Below are positions 16,843 to 25,168 of a DNA stretch of 64,000 bases, one piece after another; within the stretch, counting starts at the first letter, position 1; each line of letters starts with the position of its first letter. A program made the position numbers and the translations under genes. The notes beneath the pieces were generated by a model, which searched no databases, was not told where the DNA came from, and saw nothing but the letters and a program-made list of their open reading frames with translations. Source of the stretch: Paracoccus isoporae (lineage in GTDB: Bacteria > Pseudomonadota > Alphaproteobacteria > Rhodobacterales > Rhodobacteraceae); NCBI RefSeq assembly GCF_900101865.1, contig NZ_FNAH01000004.1, forward strand, positions 124,001 to 188,000, given 5' to 3'.

Positions 16843-17445
16843 TCAGGCGCGCTCGGTTGCGAGTTTCAGGCCAAGCGCCGCGAAGCTGGCGGCAAAGACG
16901 CGGCGCATCCAGGACATCGCGGTCTCGCTGGCCAGCACGCGCTGCCGGCCGGTGGCGGCCAGCAGCACATAGCCCATGAACACCGCAAAGGTGGTGGCGG
17001 TGAACCCTGCGCCAAGCTGGATCAGCATCGGCGTTCCGGCCCCGGCCGGCATGAATTGCGGGATGAAGGCCATGAAGAACAGCGGCAGCTTCGGGTTCAG
17101 CATGTTCAGCAGCACCCCGCGACGCACCAGTTCGGACGCCGCGGCGGGCTGCGCCGGGCGCACGGACAGCCCGCCGCGATCCTTCAGCACCGCCCAGGCC
17201 ATCCACATGAGATAGGCCACGCCCGCAAACTTGATGAGCTGGAACAGCACCGCGCTGGAATGCAGGATGGCGGCCAGCCCCGCGAGCGCCACGACCATGT
17301 GGAGCACCGTGGCAATGGTGCAGCCAAGCGCGGCCCAGAACCCGGCCCGCAGCCCGCCGCCCAGCGTGGCCGACAGGGTATAGACCACGCCGATCCCCGG
17401 TGCGACGCAGACGATGAAGGCGGTCAGAAGGTAATCCCAGCTCAT
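16843..17445 (-). CDS. LysE/RhtB family amino acid exporter
   Basis: The 200-aa integral membrane protein has about six hydrophobic segments and the LysE-family N-terminus with the conserved PG ([20 protein letters not shown]) and [18 protein letters not shown] in the middle. Family members export basic amino acids, homoserine, threonine or related compounds; the substrate here is unknown. Its ATG at 17445 overlaps the GST stop by 4 nt, so the two are coupled. Confidence 0.88.
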   Translation of the reverse strand: MSWDYLLTAFIVCVAPGIGVVYTLSATLGGGLRAGFWAALGCTIATVLHMVVALAGLAAILHSSAVLFQLIKFAGVAYLMWMAWAVLKDRGGLSVRPAQPAAASELVRRGVLLNMLNPKLPLFFMAFIPQFMPAGAGTPMLIQLGAGFTATTFAVFMGYVLLAATGRQRVLASETAMSWMRRVFAASFAALGLKLATERA

Positions 17446-18047
17446 TCGTCCAGCCCCTTGTAGCCCGGCAGCGCGGCGATGCGCCCCAGCCACGCATTGA
17501 TGCCCGGAAATCCGTCCATGTCAAACCCGCCGCGCGCAGCCGCGGTGTGGGTATAGGCGTAAAGGCTGATATCGGCGAGGCTCGGCGCGTCGCCTGCGAG
17601 CCAGTCGTGACCCGACAGACGCGCCTCCATGTTCCGCAGCAGCGCGTGACCGCGATCCAGCAGTTCCGCCATCCGCTCGGGCGTGGCCAGATGGCGGCGG
17701 TTCTCGTAACAGCGCAGCGCGGCGCGCACCGCGATCACCCCTTCATGCTGGTTCTGTTCCCAGAACATCCAGCCCAGCATCTCGGCGCGGGTGACGGCAT
17801 CATCGGGCATGAAGGCCGTGCCCTCGCCCAGATAGACCAGGATCGCATTCGATTCGGGCAGCAGCCTGCCGTCATCCAGCTCCAGCACCGGGGCCTTGCC
17901 GAAGGGCAGGACGCCCGCCTGCTTGGCCTGCGCGATGGCGGGCGAGCCATCCTCGACATCGACCAGCTCGACCGCGCGGCCGAGCAGCGCCAGCAGCAGG
18001 CGCGGCTTGTAGGAATTGCCGGAGGACGGCATCGAATAGAGCTTCAT
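17442..18047 (-). CDS. Glutathione S-transferase family protein
   Basis: The 201-aa protein has a thioredoxin-like N-terminal domain (MKLYSMPSSGNSYKPRLLLAL; Ser in the SGNSYK region is the likely glutathione-activating residue; LPESNAILVYLGEG is the gamma-glutamyl binding motif) and an all-helical C-terminal domain (APSLADISLYAYTH). The substrate is unknown. The start at 18047 fits the family; an in-frame ATG at 18077 is less likely. It is followed by a coupled LysE-type exporter. Confidence 0.87.
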   Translation of the reverse strand: MKLYSMPSSGNSYKPRLLLALLGRAVELVDVEDGSPAIAQAKQAGVLPFGKAPVLELDDGRLLPESNAILVYLGEGTAFMPDDAVTRAEMLGWMFWEQNQHEGVIAVRAALRCYENRRHLATPERMAELLDRGHALLRNMEARLSGHDWLAGDAPSLADISLYAYTHTAAARGGFDMDGFPGINAWLGRIAALPGYKGLDE

Positions 18048-18113
18048 GGCGTTCTTCTTCACCCAAATACCCGGCAACCGCGCCCGCCCGCGCCCCGCGA
18101 CCCGGGGGGCGTA

Positions 18114-19070
18114 TCACGCCGGTTCGCGCAACACCCGCGGCACCTTGAATTCGACGTTTTCCTGCGCCGTCTCGACGATCTGCACATCGACCGCGAAGCG
18201 TGCGCGGAAGGCGTCGATCACCTCGTTCACCAGCACTTCGGGCGCGCTTGCCCCGGCGGTGACGCCGACAGCGCGCACGCCGTCCATCGCCCGCCAGTCG
18301 ATCTGGTCGGCGCGCATCACCAGCTGGGAATAGGCGCAGCCCGCGGCGCGCCCCACCTCGACCAGCCGGCGCGAGTTGGAGGAGTTCGGCGCCCCGATCA
18401 CCAGCAGCGCGTCGATTTTCGGTGCCACCGATTTCACCGCCGCCTGGCGGTTGGTGGTGGCGTAGCAGATATCTTCCTTGGCCGGGCCGATGATCGCCGG
18501 GAACCGCGCCTGAAGGGCTGCGACGATCGCCGCCGTGTCATCGACCGACAGGGTGGTCTGGGTGATGAAGGCCAGCCGCTCGGGGTCGCGCGGTTCGATC
18601 GCGGCCACATCCGCCACGGTTTCCACCAGCAGCACCTCGCCGGGTGGCAACTGGCCCATCGTGCCCAGCACCTCGGGGTGGCCCTCATGGCCGATCATCA
18701 CCATCTGCAGGCCTGCAGCGTGGTGACGCTCCGCCTCGACATGGACCTTGGAGACCAGCGGGCAGGTCGCATCGACGAAGATCATCTCGCGCCGCCTGGC
18801 CTCGGCCGGGACCGCCTTGGGCACGCCATGGGCCGAAAAGATCACCGGGCGGTCATCGGGGCATTCATCCAGCTCCTCGACGAAGACCGCGCCTTTCTCG
18901 CGCAGCCCGTCCACGACGAATTTGTTGTGCACGATCTCGTGGCGCACATAGACCGGCGCGCCCCATTTCTGCAGCGCCATCTCGACGATCTTGATGGCCC
19001 GGTCCACGCCCGCGCAGAAGCCGCGCGGCGCGGCGAGATAGAGGGTCAGGGGGGGGCGCGCATCTGTCAT
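18114..19070 (-). CDS. ispH: 4-hydroxy-3-methylbut-2-enyl diphosphate reductase
   Basis: IspH makes IPP and DMAPP in the last step of the MEP isoprenoid pathway. The 318-aa protein has the three cysteines that hold the catalytic iron-sulfur cluster: Cys19 in PRGFCAGV, Cys103 in [11 protein letters not shown] and the one in [10 protein letters not shown]. The substrate-binding motifs HEIVHN, FSAHG and [11 protein letters not shown] are intact. It stands alone, 44 nt ahead of no obvious partner on this strand. Confidence 0.97.
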   Translation of the reverse strand: MTDARPPLTLYLAAPRGFCAGVDRAIKIVEMALQKWGAPVYVRHEIVHNKFVVDGLREKGAVFVEELDECPDDRPVIFSAHGVPKAVPAEARRREMIFVDATCPLVSKVHVEAERHHAAGLQMVMIGHEGHPEVLGTMGQLPPGEVLLVETVADVAAIEPRDPERLAFITQTTLSVDDTAAIVAALQARFPAIIGPAKEDICYATTNRQAAVKSVAPKIDALLVIGAPNSSNSRRLVEVGRAAGCAYSQLVMRADQIDWRAMDGVRAVGVTAGASAPEVLVNEVIDAFRARFAVDVQIVETAQENVEFKVPRVLREPA

Positions 19071-19179
19071 AGAGGTCAGGTAGCAACCCGGCCGGGGAAA
19101 ATCCAGTGGACCCGCGCCGCGATTGCCGCGTTGTGATCCCGGACTTGTTCAAATGCGTTTCAGTCACAGGAGTTTCGGG

Positions 19180-20361
19180 ATGAGGATCTTTGCCACCACC
19201 GCCGCCATGGCCCTGCTGAGCGCCACCGCCGCCGGGGCCGCCCCATGGCCGCAGGCCGAGCCGAACACGGATTTCGAGCCCGCCTTTCCCGAGCAGACCC
19301 GCGCCGAGGCGATGGACAGCGGCGTCACGCTGAAGGTCGAGCCGGTGATCGAGGGGCTGGTCAATCCCTGGGCGGTCGAGTTGCTGCCCGGCAATGCCGC
19401 GCTCGTCACCGAGCGGCCGGGGCGGCTGAAATACTATGCCGACGGGACTGTCACCGATGTCAGCGGCATTCCCGAGGTCGATGCCGGCGGTCAGGGCGGG
19501 CTGCTCGACGTGGCGCTGTCGCCGGATTTCGACGAGAGCCGGGTGATCTTCCTGAGCTATGCCGAGCCGCGCGATGGAGGCAATGGCACGTCGGTCGCGC
19601 GGATGGTGCTGGCCCAGGACGGCGCCTCGGTCAGCGATGTGCAGGTGATCTTCCGCCAGACGCCGACCTATGACGGCGACAAGCATTTCGGCAGCCGTGT
19701 GGTGCCGGCGCCGGACGGCAACCTGTTCATCACGCTGGGCGAACGCTCCGACGTGCCGATCCGCGACAGCGCGCAGGACATGCAGAACCATCTGGGCAAG
19801 CTGATCCGCATCACCCCGGATGGCAGCGTGCCGTCCGACAACCCCTACGCGGACGGATCGCAGGCCCTGCCGGAGATCTATGCCAGCGGGCTGCGCAACG
19901 TGCAGGCGGCGACGATCGGCCCGGACGGCGCGCTGTGGACAATTGAACACGGCCCGATGGGCGGCGACGAGATCAACAAGCCCGAGGCCGGGCTGAACTA
20001 TGGCTGGCCGGTGATCTCCTATGGCTACAACTATGACGGCTCGCCGGTGAACGAGGGGATCTCCGCCCGCGAGGGGATGGAACAGCCGATCTATTACTGG
20101 GATCCGGTGATCGCGCCGTCGGGGGCGGATTTCTATGACGGCCAGCTTTTCGCGGAGTGGCAGGGCGACCTGCTGCTGGGTGCGCTGAACCCGCCATCCT
20201 TGGTCCGGCTGTCGGTGGATGGCGACCGGGTGACGGGCGAGGAGCGGCTGCAGCCTGAGATCGGCCGGATCCGCGACGTGAAGGTCGCCGGGGACGGCAC
20301 GATCTGGGTGGTCACGGATGAAGATCCGGGCGGGCTTTACCGCCTGTCGCCGCAGCAATAG
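19180..20361 (+). CDS. PQQ-dependent sugar dehydrogenase (Asd type, periplasmic)
   Basis: The 393-aa protein has a Sec signal peptide (about residues 1-21) and the six-bladed propeller of soluble aldose sugar dehydrogenases: GLVNPWAVELLPG, GQGGLLDVALSPDF, then PAPDGNLFITLGERSD, SGLRNVQAATIGPDGALWTIEHGP and GLNYGWPVISYG. Relatives (E. coli YliI) oxidise aldoses in the periplasm with PQQ. The ATG at 19180 follows AGGAG with 7-nt spacing; in-frame ATGs at 19123 and 19153 are weaker. No PQQ synthesis genes are in view. Confidence 0.9.
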   Translation: MRIFATTAAMALLSATAAGAAPWPQAEPNTDFEPAFPEQTRAEAMDSGVTLKVEPVIEGLVNPWAVELLPGNAALVTERPGRLKYYADGTVTDVSGIPEVDAGGQGGLLDVALSPDFDESRVIFLSYAEPRDGGNGTSVARMVLAQDGASVSDVQVIFRQTPTYDGDKHFGSRVVPAPDGNLFITLGERSDVPIRDSAQDMQNHLGKLIRITPDGSVPSDNPYADGSQALPEIYASGLRNVQAATIGPDGALWTIEHGPMGGDEINKPEAGLNYGWPVISYGYNYDGSPVNEGISAREGMEQPIYYWDPVIAPSGADFYDGQLFAEWQGDLLLGALNPPSLVRLSVDGDRVTGEERLQPEIGRIRDVKVAGDGTIWVVTDEDPGGLYRLSPQQ

Positions 20362-20394
20362 GCGGCGCGGTATCTAAAGCGCGCTGAAACGAAA

Positions 20395-20417
20395 AGGGGC
20401 GGCATTGCGCCGCCCCT
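20395..20417 (-). terminator. Terminator between convergent sugar dehydrogenase and NYN genes
   Basis: Arms AGGGGCGGC (20395-20403) and GCCGCCCCT (20409-20417) pair around 5 nt. On the minus strand the stem is followed by TTTTCG, so it best serves the NYN gene. It may also stop the plus-strand gene. Confidence 0.75.
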
Positions 20418-20447
20418 GTTCCGACCGCACCGCCGTCGCGGCGGCGA

Positions 20448-21014
20448 TCATGTCTCCAGCGCGTGATCCTCGCGCGGGGCGGCCTCGCGCGGGGGGCGGC
20501 CGATCACGTCGCGCAGCGCGTCGAGTTCGATGAAATTGTCGGCCTGCCGGCGCAGCTCATCGGCGATCATCGGCTGCTGGCTGCGGGTGGTCGAGACCAC
20601 CGAGACACGCACCCCCTGCCGCTGCAGCGCCTCGACCAGCGGACGGAAATCGCCATCGCCCGAGAACAGCACGGCGTGATCCAGACGCGGCGCGAGCTCC
20701 ATCGCGTTCACCGTCAGCTCGATATCCATGTTGCCCTTGATCTTCCGCCGCCCGACCGCGTCGGTGTATTCCTTGGCGGGCTTGGTCACGAGCGAGAAGC
20801 CGTTATATTGCAGCCAGTCCACCAGCGGCCGGATCGGGGAATATTCCTCGTTCTCCAGCAGCGCGGTGTAGTAATAGGCCCGCAATAATTTTCCGCGGCG
20901 TTCAAACTCCTGCCGCAGCAGCTTGTAATCAATGTCGAAGCCAAGCGATTTCGCCGCGGCGTAGAGATTGGCGCCGTCGATGAACAGCGCGAGTCGGTCG
21001 TCTTTATAGAACAC
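20448..21014 (-). CDS. NYN domain ribonuclease-like protein (LabA/DUF88)
   Basis: The 188-aa protein is a PIN-like NYN domain, a fold of metal-dependent RNA-processing nucleases. Conserved acidic positions are visible in LALFIDGANLYAAAK, KIKGNMDIELTVNAM and VLFSGDGDFRPLVEAL. The reading frame starts with GTG at 21014, 5 nt after GGGAG. It is divergent from folK by 74 nt. The RNA target is not known. Confidence 0.88.
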   Translation of the reverse strand: MFYKDDRLALFIDGANLYAAAKSLGFDIDYKLLRQEFERRGKLLRAYYYTALLENEEYSPIRPLVDWLQYNGFSLVTKPAKEYTDAVGRRKIKGNMDIELTVNAMELAPRLDHAVLFSGDGDFRPLVEALQRQGVRVSVVSTTRSQQPMIADELRRQADNFIELDALRDVIGRPPREAAPREDHALET

Positions 21015-21088
21015 GTAATCTCCCTCGACACGCCCCCCGCTGCGTATCAGATTAAATCCAACTGCTGGAAACGACTGCCGAAACCAGA

Positions 21089-21709
21089 ATGCCGTCCAAA
21101 TTAGTTCTCATCGCGCTCGGGGCAAACTTGTCTTCTTCGGCAGGTTCGCCTGCCAAAACGCTCAAGGCTGCGCTTATATCGCTTGCGGCGCATCCGGGGC
21201 TGACGCTGCGGCAAGTATCACGGTTTTACGCAACCCCTGCACATCCGGCGGGCAGCGGGCCAGATTATGTCAATGCCTGCGCGGCCCTGGACGCCGCCAC
21301 GGCCACGGCCGGCGCGGTGCTGGGGGTGCTGCACGAGCTCGAGGCGAATCTCGGCCGCATCCGGGATGGCGGCAGATGGGCGGCGCGCGGCATCGACCTG
21401 GATCTTCTGGCGATGGAGGACCAGATCCTGCCGGACCGCGCCACGCAGGATCGCTGGCGCGGCCTCGATCCCGAGCGGCAGGCACGGATCGCCCCCGACC
21501 GGCTGATCCTGCCCCATCCCCGGATGCAGGATCGCGGCTTCGTGCTGGTGCCGCTGGCCGAGATCGCGGCCGGCTGGCGCCACCCGGCAACCGGGCAGAG
21601 CGTGGCCGAGATGCGCGACGCCCTGCCCGTGTCGGCACGGCGGGACATCCGGGTTCTTCTTGACAATCCCGGTGAGAGCGATCACAACGCCGCTTCCGCC
21701 CTTTTATGA
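21089..21709 (+). CDS. folK: 2-amino-4-hydroxy-6-hydroxymethyldihydropteridine pyrophosphokinase
   Basis: FolK pyrophosphorylates the pterin precursor of folate. The 206-aa protein has LIALGANLSS at the start, SRFYATPAHP, YVNACAALDA, the HPPK signature RWAARGIDLDLL (about residues 96-107) and LPHPRMQDRGFVLVPLAEIA. It is longer than E. coli FolK (159 aa), with an insert around residues 112-130 rich in Arg and Asp. It lies just upstream of rpoZ-rsh on the same strand. Confidence 0.95.
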   Translation: MPSKLVLIALGANLSSSAGSPAKTLKAALISLAAHPGLTLRQVSRFYATPAHPAGSGPDYVNACAALDAATATAGAVLGVLHELEANLGRIRDGGRWAARGIDLDLLAMEDQILPDRATQDRWRGLDPERQARIAPDRLILPHPRMQDRGFVLVPLAEIAAGWRHPATGQSVAEMRDALPVSARRDIRVLLDNPGESDHNAASALL

Positions 21710-21729
21710 TTCGAACCGATAGGTGATTC

Positions 21730-22086
21730 ATGGCTCGCGTGACCGTCGAAGACTGCGTTGACAAGGTTCCGAACCGCTTCGATCTGGTGATGCTCGCATC
21801 GCACCGCGCCCGCGAGATCGCCACCGGCAGCCCGCTGAGCGTGGACCGCGACAACGACAAGAACCCCGTCGTCGCCCTGCGCGAGATCGCCGACGAGACG
21901 CAGCAGGTCGATGAGCTGCGCGAGCGGATGATCGAATCCAGCCAGACCCAGATCGAGGTGGACGAGCCCGAAGAGGACGCCATGGCGCTTCTGCTGGGGG
22001 CCGAGGTGGACCGTCCGAAGCCCGCCGACGAGGAGTCGGAGGAGAAGATGCTGCGGATGATGCTGGAAGCGAACCAGCGCGGCTGA
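21730..22086 (+). CDS. rpoZ: RNA polymerase omega subunit
   Basis: Omega (118 aa) helps assemble and stabilise RNA polymerase and takes part in ppGpp binding. The conserved N-terminal block [30 protein letters not shown] is seen, of which VPNRFDLV and ASHRARE are diagnostic. The C-terminal third is acidic and rich in Glu, as in other alphaproteobacteria. It starts 20 nt after folK and precedes rsh by 18 nt, the usual pairing with the ppGpp enzyme. Confidence 0.97.
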   Translation: MARVTVEDCVDKVPNRFDLVMLASHRAREIATGSPLSVDRDNDKNPVVALREIADETQQVDELRERMIESSQTQIEVDEPEEDAMALLLGAEVDRPKPADEESEEKMLRMMLEANQRG

Positions 22087-22104
22087 CAGTGACGGGGTCT
22101 TCGA

Positions 22105-24231
22105 GTGGACAAGTTCGACGTCGAAGACCTTCTCGCACTGATCCGCAATTACAATCCCCGCACCGATGAGGCGCTGATCCGCCGGGCCTTCGATTACGGC
22201 CAGCGGATGCATGCGGGCCAGACCCGGCATTCGGGCGAGCCCTATTTCACCCATCCCGTCGCCGTCGCCGCCATCCTGACCGAGATGCGGCTGGATGATG
22301 CGACGCTGGTCACCGCCCTGCTGCACGACACGATCGAGGACACCCGCTCGACATGGGGCGATGTGGCCGACAAGTTCGGCCGCGACATCGCCGAGCTGGT
22401 CGATGGCGTCACCAAGCTGACCAATCTTCAGCTGTCCGGCAGCCACTCCAAGCAGGCCGAGAATTTCCGCAAGCTTTTCATGGCGATGACGCGCGATCTT
22501 CGCGTGATCCTGGTCAAGCTGGCCGACCGGCTGCACAATATGCGCACGATCCGCGCCATGCGCCCGGAAAAACAGGTCAAGAAGGCCCGCGAAACCATGG
22601 ATATCTATGCGCCTCTGGCCGGGCGCATGGGGATGCAGTGGATGCGCGAGGAGCTGGAGGATCTGGCCTTCAAGGTCATCAACCCCGAGGCGCGCAATTC
22701 CATCATCCGCCGTTTCCTGACGCTTCAGAAGGAAAGCGGCGACGTGATCGCAAAGATCACCGCCGATATCCGGGCCGAGCTGGACCGCGAGGGGATCGAG
22801 GCCAATGTCTATGGTCGCGCCAAGCGCCCGTTCAGCGTCTGGCGCAAGATGCAGGAAAAACAGCTCACCTTCTCGCGCCTGTCGGATATTTACGGCTTCC
22901 GGGTGATCGTCGGCACGGAAAGCGAGGCCTATCGCGCGCTCGGGCTGATCCACCGGCGGTGGCGGGCGGTGCCGGGGCGGTTCAAGGATTACATCAGCCA
23001 GCCCAAGGCCAACGGCTATCGCTCGATCCATACGACCGTGACCGGGCGCGACGGCAAGCGGGTCGAGGTGCAGATCCGCACCCGCCAGATGCATGAGGTG
23101 GCCGAGGCGGGGGTGGCCGCGCATTGGGCGTATCGCGACGGGGTGCGGTCGACCAACCCCTTTGCCGTGGACCCGGCAGAGTGGATCGCGCAGCTCAACG
23201 AACGGCTGGGCGGCGAGGATCACGACGAGTTCCTCGAGCACGTGAAGCTCGAGATGTATTCCGACCAGGTCTTCATCTTCACGCCCAAGGGCGACGTGAT
23301 CCAGTTGCCCAAGGGCGCGACGCCGATTGATTTCGCCTATGCGATCCACACACGGATCGGCAACTCCACCGTCGGCGCCAAGGTCGACGGGATCCGGGTG
23401 CCGCTGTGGACGCGGCTGAAGAACGGGCAACTGGTCGAGATCATCACCGCGGCCGGGCAGCGCCCGCAGGCGGCGTGGCTGGAGATCGTGCAGACCGGGC
23501 GGGCCAAGGCCGCGATCCGGCGCAGCCTGCGCGAAGAAGACCGGGCGCGGCTGATCCGGCTGGGAGCCGAGCTGGTGCGGATCAGTTTCGAGCATCACGG
23601 AAGGCGGGTGACCGACAAGGCGCTGCGCACCGCGGCCTCGAAACTGGCCCTGCCCGACGCCGATGAGTTGCTGGCCCGGATCGGCTGCGCGGAGATGTCG
23701 GCGCAGGAGGTGTTGCAGACGCTCTATCCCGAGCTTGGCACGCGCAAGGAAACCGTCGATCCGGCCCGGCCCGTCGCCGGGCTGGAGGCCGATCAGACGC
23801 TGGGCCGGGCGGAATGCTGCCAGCCCCTGCCGGGGGAGCGGATCGTCGGCATCACCTATCGCGGGCGCGGCGTCATCATCCATTCCATCGACTGCCCGAG
23901 CCTGGCCGAGCTGGACAGCGAGGAGGACCTGAAACGCTGGGTCGATCTGCAATGGCGCGACGGCACCCATCCGCCCGCCTACCCGGTGACGCTGAGCGTC
24001 ACGATCCGCCACGATGCGGGCGTGCTGGGCCGGATCTGCACGCTGATCGGCAGCCAGGGGGCGAATATCTCGAACCTCGTATTCGCCGACCGCAAGCCGG
24101 ATTTCTATCGCCTGGAGGTCGAGGTCGATCTGCACGGGGTGGACCAGCTACACGCGCTTTTGACCGCGCTTGAGGCGGAATCGGACGTGGCGCAGCTCGC
24201 CCGGCTGCTGCGGCCGGAACTTGCGCCGTGA
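22105..24231 (+). CDS. rsh: Bifunctional (p)ppGpp synthetase/hydrolase (RelA/SpoT homologue)
   Basis: The 708-aa Rsh protein makes and degrades the alarmone (p)ppGpp. Domains in order are an HD hydrolase with HDTIED (residues 74-79), a synthetase domain with GRFKDYI (the RxKD form found in bifunctional enzymes) and KANGYRSIHTTV, a TGS domain (IFTPKGDVIQLPKGATPIDFAY), a zinc-finger-like segment and a C-terminal ACT domain (LSVTIRHDAGVLGRICTLIG). The start is a GTG at 22105 with a weak ribosome site. It is the only Rsh gene seen and is co-directional with rpoZ. Confidence 0.97.
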   Translation: MDKFDVEDLLALIRNYNPRTDEALIRRAFDYGQRMHAGQTRHSGEPYFTHPVAVAAILTEMRLDDATLVTALLHDTIEDTRSTWGDVADKFGRDIAELVDGVTKLTNLQLSGSHSKQAENFRKLFMAMTRDLRVILVKLADRLHNMRTIRAMRPEKQVKKARETMDIYAPLAGRMGMQWMREELEDLAFKVINPEARNSIIRRFLTLQKESGDVIAKITADIRAELDREGIEANVYGRAKRPFSVWRKMQEKQLTFSRLSDIYGFRVIVGTESEAYRALGLIHRRWRAVPGRFKDYISQPKANGYRSIHTTVTGRDGKRVEVQIRTRQMHEVAEAGVAAHWAYRDGVRSTNPFAVDPAEWIAQLNERLGGEDHDEFLEHVKLEMYSDQVFIFTPKGDVIQLPKGATPIDFAYAIHTRIGNSTVGAKVDGIRVPLWTRLKNGQLVEIITAAGQRPQAAWLEIVQTGRAKAAIRRSLREEDRARLIRLGAELVRISFEHHGRRVTDKALRTAASKLALPDADELLARIGCAEMSAQEVLQTLYPELGTRKETVDPARPVAGLEADQTLGRAECCQPLPGERIVGITYRGRGVIIHSIDCPSLAELDSEEDLKRWVDLQWRDGTHPPAYPVTLSVTIRHDAGVLGRICTLIGSQGANISNLVFADRKPDFYRLEVEVDLHGVDQLHALLTALEAESDVAQLARLLRPELAP

Positions 24232-24277
24232 CCTTGCGTTTCCCCGCCTTCTGACCACAGCCCCGACCGCGACCACC

Positions 24278-24955
24278 ATGTTCAAACGCCGCAAACCCCG
24301 CAGCTATTCGCAGATGGCGACGGAGATGATCTATCCGCGCGGCGGCTGGTGGCGCGCGGGCATCTATGTGCTGCACCGGCTGCGCCGCCTGCCCGATCAG
24401 CCGCACCGGATCGGGCGCGGCATGGCGGCCGGCGTGTCGGTGTCCTTCACGCCGCTGTTCGGGCTGCATTTCCTGGCCGCGGCCGGGGTGGCCTGGGTTC
24501 TGGGCGGCAATATCCTGGCCGCGCTGCTGGCCACATTCGTCGGCAATCCGATCACCTTCCCTTTCATCGCCTATGCCTCGACCTGGCTGGGCCGGCTGAT
24601 CCTGGGGGCGGAGGGCAACCTGTCGCCGCGGATGATCCTGAACGAGTTCGCGGACGCCTCGACCCAGATCTGGCACAATCTGCGCGCCATGTTCGGCCCG
24701 CAGGAGGTGCATTGGGACCGGCTGGCCAGCTTCTTTCACGATATCTTCCTGCCCTATCTGACCGGCGGGCTGATCCTGGGCACGCTGGCCGGGATCGCCG
24801 CGCATTACCTGACCGTGCCGGTCATCCGCGCCTATCACCGCCGCCGCGCGCGGCTGTTGTCCAAGCGGATCGAGCGGATGCGCGATGCCTCCTCGGGCGT
24901 CGCCCGCCCGCCGCCGCGCCCGGCCGCGCGGCCCGCGCCGCGCCGCGAAGATTAG
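24278..24955 (+). CDS. DUF2062 membrane protein
   Basis: The 225-aa protein matches DUF2062: basic start MFKRRKPRSYSQ, YPRGGWWRAGIYVLHRL, then MAAGVSVSFTPLFGLHFLAA and GNPITFPFIAYAS, with a further membrane segment near residues 170-190 and an Arg/Pro-rich tail. About three membrane segments are likely. The function is unknown. In many Rhodobacteraceae this gene follows rsh and leads into pdxJ-acpS; here it is followed instead by the leu leader. Confidence 0.85.
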   Translation: MFKRRKPRSYSQMATEMIYPRGGWWRAGIYVLHRLRRLPDQPHRIGRGMAAGVSVSFTPLFGLHFLAAAGVAWVLGGNILAALLATFVGNPITFPFIAYASTWLGRLILGAEGNLSPRMILNEFADASTQIWHNLRAMFGPQEVHWDRLASFFHDIFLPYLTGGLILGTLAGIAAHYLTVPVIRAYHRRRARLLSKRIERMRDASSGVARPPPRPAARPAPRRED

Positions 24956-24980
24956 GGGTTTTCATCGGCCCAAGCGCTTG

Positions 24981-25140
24981 TATAGTCACGCCCATGACCC
25001 GGACGCGACATATCGCCCCAATCCGCAACGCGCAATTCGGCGCGCGGTTTGCCGTGAACCTCCGCGGTCTGCTGCTTCTTACGCTGCGCTGAGCGGGTCC
25101 CGCCGGGCCGCCGCTCAGTCCGGTCACGCGCCCGGCCCCA
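24981..25140 (+). promoter_or_regulatory. leuA attenuator region with mutually exclusive hairpins
   Basis: A TATAGT at 24981-24986 would start transcription at about 24993-24994, that is at the leader ATG. After the leucine codons, CTGAGCGG (25089-25096, which includes the leader stop) can pair with CCGCTCAG (25111-25118). Alternatively GCCGGGC (25102-25108) can pair with GCCCGGC (25130-25136). The two stems cannot form as simple hairpins together, as expected for ribosome-controlled attenuation. No long T run follows, so the downstream stop mechanism is not clear. Confidence 0.6.
24994..25092 (+). CDS. leuL: Leucine-rich leader peptide of leuA
   Basis: A 32-codon frame ends in NLRGLLLLTLR, with four consecutive leucine codons (CTG CTG CTT CTT) and two more close by. 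It ends 76 nt before leuA and overlaps the first arm of the attenuator. Leader peptides of this type sense charged tRNA-Leu. The candidate -10 box is so close that the mRNA may begin at the ATG itself, giving a leaderless peptide. Confidence 0.75.
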   Translation: MTRTRHIAPIRNAQFGARFAVNLRGLLLLTLR

Positions 25141-25168
25141 GATCCGATCAAGCAGAAGAAGCAAGACC

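Noticed and set aside
21682-24135. Long minus-strand open frame of 817 codons
   Set aside because: It lies antisense to rpoZ and rsh, has no family motifs and reflects high GC at third codon positions.
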